From Aedoeadaptatus ivorii (GTDB lineage: Bacteria > Bacillota > Clostridia > Tissierellales > Peptoniphilaceae): a stretch of DNA of 64,000 nucleotides. The notes below the pieces were generated by a model. The model was given only the letters and a program-made list of their open reading frames with translations. It was not told where the DNA came from and made no database searches. Of the stretch, positions 17,081-23,135 are shown in pieces; the first letter of the stretch is position 1, and each line of letters starts with the position of its first letter. A program made the translations under genes and the position numbers. Where the stretch lies: positions 99,503 through 163,502 of the forward strand of contig NZ_JAUSWF010000004.1 in NCBI RefSeq assembly GCF_030815095.1. The letters run 5' to 3'.

Positions 17081-17106
17081 GAAAAACATCCGCTCAAAGC
17101 GGATGT
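17081..17106 (-). terminator. Terminator of cysK-cysE
   Basis: Minus strand: ACATCCGCT, loop TTG, AGCGGATGT, then five T. The stem begins at the cysE stop codon. Confidence 0.85.
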
Positions 17107-17624
17107 CATCGCCTGCGTACGACTTCGGCGGGAACGCCGACGACGGTTACATTTTCCTCTACATTGTCTAAGACGACGGCGCCGGCGCCGACCTTTACAT
17201 CGTCGCCGATTTCAACCGGTCCCAAGATGGTGCTGCGCGCCCCGAGCATCACCCGATCGCCGATGGTGGGGTGGCGCTTGGTCTTGCTTAGCCCCCGCCC
17301 GCCCAAGGTGACGCCGTGGTAGATGGTCACGTCGTCGCCGATTTCTGCGGTCTCGCCGATCACCACGCCCATGCCGTGGTCGATAAACAGGCGCTTGCCG
17401 ATCTTTGCGCCGGGATGGATTTCGATGCCCGTCTTTCTGCGAGCGCGGTGGGATAAGAACCGCGCCAGGGTAAAGTGGCCCCGTATGTAGAGGCGGTGGG
17501 CGCGCCTATGGCTCAAGAGCGCCTCCACCACCGGATAGAGAAACATGGCTTCGAACATATTCTTGCACGCCGGGTCCTTCTCGAGGATGACACGGGCGAT
17601 TTCTCTGCGTTCCTTAAAAAACAT
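17106..17624 (-). CDS. cysE: Serine O-acetyltransferase
   Basis: This 172-residue hexapeptide-repeat enzyme acetylates serine with acetyl-CoA, the first step of cysteine synthesis. The left-handed beta-helix part runs from GIEIHPGAKIG to GVPAEVVRRR. It includes the catalytic FIDHGMGVVIGE histidine/aspartate region and GVTLGGRG. This is the short form lacking the long N-terminal helical domain of enteric CysE. It follows cysK by 2 bp, so both steps of the pathway are made from one transcript. Confidence 0.93.
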   Translation of the reverse strand: MFFKERREIARVILEKDPACKNMFEAMFLYPVVEALLSHRRAHRLYIRGHFTLARFLSHRARRKTGIEIHPGAKIGKRLFIDHGMGVVIGETAEIGDDVTIYHGVTLGGRGLSKTKRHPTIGDRVMLGARSTILGPVEIGDDVKVGAGAVVLDNVEENVTVVGVPAEVVRRR

Positions 17625-17626
17625 AG

Positions 17627-18505
17627 CTACCCGAAGAGCTCCGTGGACATATAGCGCTCCGCCGCATCGGGAAGGACGGTGACCACATTGCCCTTCACTT
17701 CTTCGGCGAGGCGTAGCGCGCCCACGACATTGGCGCCGGCGGAGATCCCCACGCTCAGGCCTTCTTCCGCCGCGAGTTTCTTCGCCATGGCGATGGCCGC
17801 ATCGCCTTCGACAGTGAGGATGCGATCCACCACCTCGGGGTCGTAGTTGCCCGGTACGAAGTTTGCGCCGATGCCCTGAATCTTGTGTCCGCCCGCCTTT
17901 CCGGCAGAGAGCAAGGGACTTTCCGCGGGCTCGAGCCCCACGATCAGCGTGTTTTTTTTGTGCGCCTTCAGCGCGCGGCCGACGCCCGTGACCGTGCCGC
18001 CGGTTCCGATGCCTGCGACAAAGGCGTCGATCGCATCGAGTGCTTTGAGGATTTCGGGACCCGTGATCTCCTCGTGGGTGCGGGGGTTGGCGGGATTGTT
18101 GAATTGATCGGCCATAAAGTACGCGCCGCTCTCTGCGAGTTCCTTCGCTTTATCGACCGCCGCCTGCATGCCACCCTCTTTGACCAAGAGGAGTTCGGCG
18201 CCGAAGGAGCGGATCAGCTTCTTGCGCTCTTCGCTCATCGAAGCGGGCATGACGATGGTCGCCGGATAGCCCAGTTGCTTGCCGATCATCGCCAAAGCGA
18301 TACCGGTGTTGCCCGATGTGGGCTCGACGATCTTCATGCCGGGCTTCAGGGCGCCGCGTTCTATGGCGTCTTCGATCATGGCGCGGGCGACACGGTCTTT
18401 TATGCTCATGGCGGGGTTATTTTTCTCGAGCTTGGCATAAATTCTGCCGCCGCCCATTGAGAGTTGGACCAGAGGGGTGTTCCCTACGGTTTCGATAATT
18501 TTCAT
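17627..18505 (-). CDS. cysK: Cysteine synthase (O-acetylserine sulfhydrylase)
   Basis: This 292-residue PLP enzyme makes cysteine from O-acetylserine and sulfide. The PLP lysine is in NPAMSIKDR, the substrate loop is PTSGNTGIALA, and the phosphate-binding loop is GIGTGGTVTGVG. The gene begins MKIIETVGNTPLVQL at an ATG with TAGGATTTG upstream. It is the first gene of the cysK-cysE operon. The usual Firmicute order is often cysE first; here it is reversed. Confidence 0.94.
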   Translation of the reverse strand: MKIIETVGNTPLVQLSMGGGRIYAKLEKNNPAMSIKDRVARAMIEDAIERGALKPGMKIVEPTSGNTGIALAMIGKQLGYPATIVMPASMSEERKKLIRSFGAELLLVKEGGMQAAVDKAKELAESGAYFMADQFNNPANPRTHEEITGPEILKALDAIDAFVAGIGTGGTVTGVGRALKAHKKNTLIVGLEPAESPLLSAGKAGGHKIQGIGANFVPGNYDPEVVDRILTVEGDAAIAMAKKLAAEEGLSVGISAGANVVGALRLAEEVKGNVVTVLPDAAERYMSTELFG

Positions 18506-18543
18506 TTCAAATCCTACCTTTCCGCTTCGAATTACATACGCTC

Positions 18544-18572
18544 ATAGTATACCGAAATATATCATTTGTAAA
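18544..18572 (-). promoter_or_regulatory. Promoter of cysK-cysE
   Basis: Minus strand: TTTACA (18567-18572), a 17-bp spacer, TACTAT (18544-18549). No T-box or SAM-type leader was recognised in the short 5' region. Confidence 0.55.
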
Positions 18573-18674
18573 CGGAAAACGAGAATTCCCAAGATCTTTG
18601 CACCGATCCCCGTTATAGATCGAAGATCGCCGATGTATTCGCCGGCCGCCGAAAAATTTTTCACCCGAAACGGG

Positions 18675-18700
18675 AAAAAGCGTCCCCCTCGGACGCTTTT
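18675..18700 (-). terminator. Terminator of the ornithine-cyclodeaminase-family gene
   Basis: Minus strand: AAAAGCGTCC, loop GAGGG, GGACGCTTTT. It overlaps the stop codon. Confidence 0.8.
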
Positions 18701-19694
18701 ATAGGGCGATCGTACTGCCGATGCCCTTGCTTTTTGCGGTCTGATACAGCGCTTCGGCGGTGACAATGTCGAATACCGCCGAGCCCGTGCTCTTAAATAC
18801 GGTGATCTCCTCGTCGGATTCGCGGCCCGTCGCCGCTTCGAGCACCAGCTCGCCCAGTTCGTGCTGCAACTTTTCTTTTCCGACGCGGCCGTCTTTTACG
18901 GGTTGCATCATGTCCCCCGCCTCGTTCATAACGCCGTCGACGGTGTCCAAAAATACCTTGTCCGCCCGCACCACGATCTCGGGATCCAGTTCGATCATCT
19001 CGGGCGTATAGGCGCCCATGCCGTTAATATGGCAGCCCGCCTTTACCTTCGATCCGTCGAATACCGGCTCTTTTGCGGTGGTGACAGCGGTGATGACATC
19101 GGCATTCTCGATCACGCCGTCGAGATCCGACACGGCGATCAGCTCTGCACCGTAGGGGGCCATATGCTCTTTTACGCCCTCGACGAAGGCCTCGGCTTTT
19201 TCTTGCTTGCGGTTAAACACATAGGCCGTCTGAATATCGCGCACGGCGAGCACCGCCTCGAGCTGGCTTTCGGCCTGACCGCCGGTGCCGATCAGAAGAA
19301 AAGTCTTAGCGTCTTTTCGCGCCAAAAGATCCGTCGCCGCCCCGGCGAGGGCGCCGGTACGCATTTTTGTGAGTTCCGTTCCGTCGAGAATCCCCTTTAC
19401 CGCGCCGGTCTCTTTTTCCATCACCAGCACCGTGGCGGAAAGCGACGGCAGATTGCGCGCTGCATTGTTGGGATAGACCGAGACGATCTTAATCCCCAGC
19501 GCGTTTTCCCCTTCGACCACGCCCGGCATAAAAAGCGCCTGCCCTTCGGCATCTTTTACGTCGATATTCGTCCGCAAGGGAATATCGCATTGCTTCTTCG
19601 AATACATCGCCGCCGCGGATTTGTCCGCCTCGATCCATTCGCGCATCGACATGGCGCCCCTTACTTCGGAACCGTTTAATACCAAAATTTCCAT
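18699..19694 (-). CDS. Ornithine cyclodeaminase / mu-crystallin family dehydrogenase
   Basis: This 331-residue protein has the family's substrate domain (MPGVVEGENALGIKIV) followed by an NAD(P)-binding Rossmann domain. The glycine motif is LIGTGGQAESQLEAV (about residues 135-150). LTKMRTGALAGAAT precedes it, as in alanine dehydrogenase/OCD-type enzymes. The chemistry could be ornithine cyclodeamination, alanine oxidation or cyclic imine reduction; the sequence does not decide. It is monocistronic. A second, only distantly similar member of the same family lies at 45388-46419. Confidence 0.87.
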   Translation of the reverse strand: MEILVLNGSEVRGAMSMREWIEADKSAAAMYSKKQCDIPLRTNIDVKDAEGQALFMPGVVEGENALGIKIVSVYPNNAARNLPSLSATVLVMEKETGAVKGILDGTELTKMRTGALAGAATDLLARKDAKTFLLIGTGGQAESQLEAVLAVRDIQTAYVFNRKQEKAEAFVEGVKEHMAPYGAELIAVSDLDGVIENADVITAVTTAKEPVFDGSKVKAGCHINGMGAYTPEMIELDPEIVVRADKVFLDTVDGVMNEAGDMMQPVKDGRVGKEKLQHELGELVLEAATGRESDEEITVFKSTGSAVFDIVTAEALYQTAKSKGIGSTIAL

Positions 19695-19781
19695 ACGACC
19701 TCCTCAATATCCGCATACAATCGTTACTCTTCTTTCATCATACTACGCCCGAGAAAAAAATTCACGGCGGATTTTTGCACG

Positions 19782-19810
19782 AAAAAAGCGCCCCGAGACG
19801 AGGCGCTTTT
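19782..19810 (-). terminator. Terminator of the universal stress protein gene
   Basis: Minus strand: AAAAGCGCC, 9-nt loop, GGCGCTTTT plus two more T. Confidence 0.82.
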
Positions 19811-19816
19811 ACGAAA

Positions 19817-20257
19817 TTAGAGCGTACACTGCAGCTTGTTCACCAGAACCGGTACCTTGGCGAGGTTCAGCACCCGATCGGAAACCGAACCCAAGAGGGT
19901 CCGCGAGAATCCGCCGAGTCCCCGGCTTCCGATGACGATCAGATCTACCTCGTTTTCGTCGGCATGGGCGATAATCTCTTCCGCCGCCTTGCCGATGCGA
20001 TAGCAGGTGTCGATCTCACCGTCGTATTCCAGATATTCGAGGGCTTTGTCCAGCACGTGTTCGCCGCGTACGCTCTGGGCTTTTTTGAAGTCCGTCGTCA
20101 AAAAATTGCCCGGATACTGTTCGATCACATTGATATCCGTGAGCACGGTTAAAATGTACAGCTTCGAGGAAAATGCCTTGGCGAGCTTTTCCGCTTCCTT
20201 CAGGGCACAATACGAGTCCTGAGAACCGTCGACGGGCACTAAGATTTTTTCATACAT
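19817..20257 (-). CDS. Universal stress protein (UspA family)
   Basis: This is a 146-residue single-domain UspA protein. It begins MYEKILVPVDGSQDS and ends with the nucleotide-binding motif GSRGLGGFSRTLLGSVSDRV, matching the G-2x-G-9x-G(S/T) ATP-binding signature. The family responds to starvation and oxidative stress. The start at 20257 is set by AAGGAGG upstream; the open frame continues further upstream without support. Confidence 0.92.
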   Translation of the reverse strand: MYEKILVPVDGSQDSYCALKEAEKLAKAFSSKLYILTVLTDINVIEQYPGNFLTTDFKKAQSVRGEHVLDKALEYLEYDGEIDTCYRIGKAAEEIIAHADENEVDLIVIGSRGLGGFSRTLLGSVSDRVLNLAKVPVLVNKLQCTL

Positions 20258-20407
20258 AGCTATCCCTCCTTGTACTATACCTATACCCGCACGCGCCAAA
20301 AGAAAACCCTTCCACGCCCCAGAAACCGCGATCTTTCTGTTTGAAGTGCACATTTTAGAGTATACTCAAAGAGAGAATCTTATGCGAACAAAAGGATGGA
20401 GAGAACC

Positions 20408-21259
20408 ATGAAACGAAAAATTTTACGCATCGCTTCCGGCCAAGCCGGCATCGACGGCGCCGGCGTGGCGCTCAAAAACGTCATGGGAAGAAGCACCATG
20501 TACGACGCCGACCCGCTACTGCTCTTAGACGCCTTCGATTCTTCCGATCCCGCGGAATACGAAAAGGGATTCCCCATGCACCCGCACCGGGGCATCGAAA
20601 CCATATCCTATGTGGTAGAGGGCACCATGGTCCACAAAGACTCCCTCGGAAACGAAGACGCCGTATCCGACGGCGGCGTGCAATGGATGACCGCCGGCAG
20701 CGGCATCTTTCACGAAGAAATGATGCCCGCCGTCAAGCGCCTCTACGGCGTGCAGCTCTGGCTAAACCTCGCCAAGAAAGACAAATTTGCGCCCCCCGCC
20801 TATAAGGCCATCGATTCTGCAGAAATCGAAGATATTCCCTTCGACGGCGGCCATCTGCGCCTATTGGCGGGCGAATACAACGGACATACGGGCTTTCAAT
20901 CGCCCTATCAGCCCGTCAACTACTACGACGTGCACATCGAGCCGGGCCGCAAATTCACGACCAAAGTCGATTCCGACGCCGCCATCACCGTCTTTGCCCT
21001 GCGCGGGGCGGTACAAATCGGCGGGGAAACCCTCCCCCATTTCGAAGCGGCCATCCTCACCGAAGGCGACAAACTCGTCCTCGAAAACCCCGGCGGCGAA
21101 GAGATCTCCGTACTCGTCTTCCAGTCACAAAAAATCGGAGAACCCATCGCCTGGCGGCCCGGTCCCATCGTCATGAACACCGAAGAAGAACTCGATACCG
21201 CCTATGACGAAGTCCGAAACGGCGGGTTTATTAAAGAAAAAATTCATATGGAAAAATAA
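20408..21259 (+). CDS. Pirin-family cupin protein
   Basis: This is a 283-residue bicupin of the pirin family. Metal ligands are visible in HPHRGIETISYVVEG (two His) and GIFHEEM (His and Glu), with a further His in TMVHKDSLG. Pirins have been described as redox cofactors or quercetin dioxygenases; no specific role can be read here. The ATG at 20408 is preferred (AAGGATGGAGAG upstream); an ATG at 20396 is in frame. A TATACT box lies at 20361-20366 without a clear -35. Confidence 0.9.
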   Translation: MKRKILRIASGQAGIDGAGVALKNVMGRSTMYDADPLLLLDAFDSSDPAEYEKGFPMHPHRGIETISYVVEGTMVHKDSLGNEDAVSDGGVQWMTAGSGIFHEEMMPAVKRLYGVQLWLNLAKKDKFAPPAYKAIDSAEIEDIPFDGGHLRLLAGEYNGHTGFQSPYQPVNYYDVHIEPGRKFTTKVDSDAAITVFALRGAVQIGGETLPHFEAAILTEGDKLVLENPGGEEISVLVFQSQKIGEPIAWRPGPIVMNTEEELDTAYDEVRNGGFIKEKIHMEK

Positions 21260-21260
21260 A

Positions 21261-21284
21261 AAAGACGCCTCCGGGCGTCTTTCT
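21261..21284 (+). terminator. Terminator after the pirin gene
   Basis: AAAGACGCC, loop TCCG, GGCGTCTTT, then CTTG. Confidence 0.85.
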
Positions 21285-21323
21285 TGTGCGCGACATTTCC
21301 TCATGCCTGCCGGTGGCCGTCAA

Positions 21324-21546
21324 TTACAGAGAATCGACAAACGCTCTGAACTCTTCCATAGAATGGCACACCGCGACGACATCGTCGCTCGCCTTGACCA
21401 AAAACGGAATCCCCCGCTCCGCCACAACCGCATGCACAAAAAATGCGAAAAGCGGTAGATTCGCTCATGTCCATCGATTCGCAAATTTCTGCGAATGCCT
21501 CCATGCGATCTTCGTCCAATTCGATCGTAACCGTACGTTTTGCCAT
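21324..21546 (-). pseudogene. RelB/DinJ-family antitoxin, frameshifted
   Basis: The first about 35 codons read MAKRTVTIELDEDRMEAF and then SMDMSESTAFRIF, the ribbon-helix-helix start of RelB/DinJ antitoxins. At a run of six T on the coding strand (about 21438-21443) the frame slips. Removing one T restores VHAVVAERGIPFLVKASDD followed by a helix ending EEFRAFVDSL and a TAA at 21324-21326. That gives a normal antitoxin of about 73 residues. No toxin gene is adjacent, so this is an orphan remnant, or a homopolymer sequencing error in an orphan antitoxin. Confidence 0.75.
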
Positions 21547-21663
21547 ACGCCTTCACCTTCGGCACCATCTTATCAGAGCGGAGCGCACTTTTCTTCCCAA
21601 ATCTTCCATCTGCGCCATTGCTTTTATCCCCAAACATGCGATAACGGGGCCAGAGGTGATGAT

Positions 21664-21813
21664 ATGGCAGACAAAAAGAACGACGGAGCGCGTCTCGAAG
21701 AAATTCCCAACGAGACCACGATGGCCGCCCTGCGAGAAGCCGAGGACGACGAGAATATGTTCGGCCCCTACGACACCATAGAAGAATTGATGGCGGCACT
21801 CCAAGCGGATTGA
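21664..21813 (+). CDS. Small antitoxin-like protein (RelB/DinJ C-terminal half type)
   Basis: This is a 49-residue ORF with a good ribosome site (AGAGGTGAT). Its body, IPNETTMAALREAE followed by YDTIEELMAALQAD, resembles the C-terminal toxin-binding half of RelB/DinJ antitoxins, which typically read IPNAET-x-AAMEEAE and end in a D/E-L-x-x-x-L helix. No DNA-binding domain is present. With the adjacent broken RelB copy it suggests a decayed toxin-antitoxin region. It could also be a short free-standing antitoxin whose toxin lies elsewhere. Confidence 0.55.
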   Translation: MADKKNDGARLEEIPNETTMAALREAEDDENMFGPYDTIEELMAALQAD

Positions 21814-21823
21814 GGCCACTGCA

Positions 21824-21854
21824 AAAAGAACGGGCAAAAATCTCCCGTCCTTTT
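21824..21854 (+). terminator. Terminator after the antitoxin-like ORF
   Basis: AAAAGAACGGG and CCCGTCCTTTT pair with one mismatch around a 9-nt loop. Confidence 0.7.
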
Positions 21855-21898
21855 GTGTTTTTGGCCTACTGCCGATAAAAAGATATTGGGTTGTCGTT

Positions 21899-22150
21899 TC
21901 ACCGAATCCAGTCTTCTAATCGGTACGCTTCAGGAATTCTGCCTTCTTTTTGATACTCAATAAATTCTTCTTTTGTCAGTGTGTTTATTTTTACAAATTT
22001 TGTGATTATATCGTTTTTGTTTAATGGGTTTGGTTTATTTATTAAAAGCTCATCATAGGGTACATAGTCTGGTCGAATTAAATGACTTGCATCGGACGGC
22101 ACAATGGGCGCATATCCATCGGCTTCGTGTTGAAAATCTTTGTTCTTCAC
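21899..22150 (-). CDS. Hypothetical protein
   Basis: This 83-residue ORF starts at GTG 22150 with AAGGGGTGAT directly upstream, so translation is plausible. It is AT-rich compared with its neighbours. The sequence has no signal peptide or membrane segment. Its C-terminal half (TKEEFIEYQKEGRIPEAY) is helical and charged. I do not recognise the family. It sits between the antitoxin remnants and the leader-distal end of the CRISPR locus, a typical place for transferred small genes. Confidence 0.5.
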   Translation of the reverse strand: MKNKDFQHEADGYAPIVPSDASHLIRPDYVPYDELLINKPNPLNKNDIITKFVKINTLTKEEFIEYQKEGRIPEAYRLEDWIR

Positions 22151-22248
22151 AGTATCACCCCTTACGATCCTTCTACCCTTTTTCTTCTCACAATCGCACC
22201 CTTCGTCCGAAGTGGCATTTCTACGGACACAAACTTTTCTACTTAAGG

Positions 22249-22398
22249 CCTTCCGACCCGGAAATGCGGGAATAACAGACGACGGGATTTGAACCTGCGA
22301 CCTTACCTTGAATCACCCCCGCGTGTGCGGGAATAACGGCGCTTCTTCCCTACGGTTCAAATATACCCTAGGATCATCCCCGCGTAGGCGGGAATACA
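22249..22398 (-). CRISPR. Decayed three-repeat CRISPR fragment
   Basis: Three repeat copies lie at 61-bp spacing: 22249-22276 (only the last 12 bp match well), 22310-22337 (one change) and 22371-22398 (several changes, including GCGTAGGCGG). They enclose two 33-bp spacers. It has the same repeat and phase as the main array, from which it is separated by about 740 bp holding two small genes. The degeneration fits the old, leader-distal end of the locus. Spacer 22277-22309 reads on the minus strand like a tRNA T-arm (GGTTCAAATCC). Confidence 0.85.
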
Positions 22399-22659
22399 AA
22401 TCGATCCAAGTACAAGAAAGAACACCTCCGTTTGTCTATGCAAAGCCTATATGATCATTATACCGCATATCCCACCGCAAGTGACGAGACTGCCCCCGTC
22501 TGCGGCGATAGAGATTTTCGAATCCCACGAGAAAGCAGCACATCGAAGAAACGGCGTTGATACCGCCCCTACTTTCGCCTATACTGGCCATAAGACAAAG
22601 ATCGTGGAACAAACACCGGAAAACTCCATAAAAAATTTATGATCCGTGAGGAGGGCGAC

Positions 22660-22851
22660 ATGGAAAAGAAAATCAAAGACACAATGACACTGGAAGAATA
22701 CAAGAAAGCCATCGAACAGCGGTTGTTGGAGTTCAACAGGAAGGAAAAGACAGAGGGCTTTATGTTGGGGTACGAGGAAGACTTTCAGGATTACTACAAC
22801 GACGACTGGCCTGTGAACGCAGTGGCGACGGCAATGGAAATGGGACTATAA
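22660..22851 (+). CDS. Small hypothetical protein inside the CRISPR locus
   Basis: This is a 63-residue acidic protein with GAGGAGGGC 6 bp before its ATG (22660). The sequence (MTLEEYKKAIEQRLLEF, then GFMLGYEEDFQDYYNDDW) is predicted helical and soluble. I do not recognise a named family. It lies between the decayed repeat fragment and the main array and is probably co-transcribed with the next small gene. Its location makes it worth testing as a CRISPR-related or transferred small protein; no function is claimed. Confidence 0.6.
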   Translation: MEKKIKDTMTLEEYKKAIEQRLLEFNRKEKTEGFMLGYEEDFQDYYNDDWPVNAVATAMEMGL

Positions 22852-22884
22852 AAGTAGATTTGAAAAAATATATGGGGGAATTCT

Positions 22885-23037
22885 ATGAAAAAGGATTATG
22901 TGGAATTTCTAGCAGATGATAGAGATCAACTCGAAACCTTGAGGATGATTCGGAATATGTCAGACGAGGAGTTCGAAGCGCATATTGCAGAGCTTAAGAA
23001 ACAGGAAGAAAAAGAGTTCGCAGAAGACAAGAAATAA
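22885..23037 (+). CDS. Small highly charged hypothetical protein inside the CRISPR locus
   Basis: This 50-residue ORF starts at ATG 22885 (GGGGGAATTCT upstream) and ends at TAA 23035-23037, overlapping a hairpin terminator. It is rich in Glu, Asp and Lys (MSDEEFEAHIAELKK, QEEKEFAEDKK) and probably forms a single or paired helix. It has no recognised family. It is 33 bp downstream of the previous small gene in the same direction, so the two likely form a unit inserted into, or trapped by, the ancestral array. Confidence 0.55.
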   Translation: MKKDYVEFLADDRDQLETLRMIRNMSDEEFEAHIAELKKQEEKEFAEDKK

Positions 23038-23074
23038 AAGCGCCAGTAACAGAAAAATGTTGCGGGTGCTTTTT
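23037..23074 (+). terminator. Terminator after the two small genes
   Basis: A long imperfect stem (AAAAGCGCC-A-GTAACA with TGTTGC-G-GGTGCTTTT) around GAAAAA, ending in six T. Confidence 0.7.
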
Positions 23075-23135
23075 TGATGCAATATAGCAAAACTTGCAAC
23101 TTATAGGCATGCACTAAAAAAGTAGAAATTGGAAA

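Noticed and set aside
22024..22275. Plus-strand ORF antisense to the 83-residue hypothetical
   Set aside because: It lacks a ribosome site and runs into a CRISPR repeat; the minus-strand ORF has the better start signal.
22277..22309. Possible tRNA gene near the CRISPR fragment
   Set aside because: Only a T-arm-like stretch is present, exactly filling one 33-bp spacer between repeats; no anticodon or D arm exists around it.
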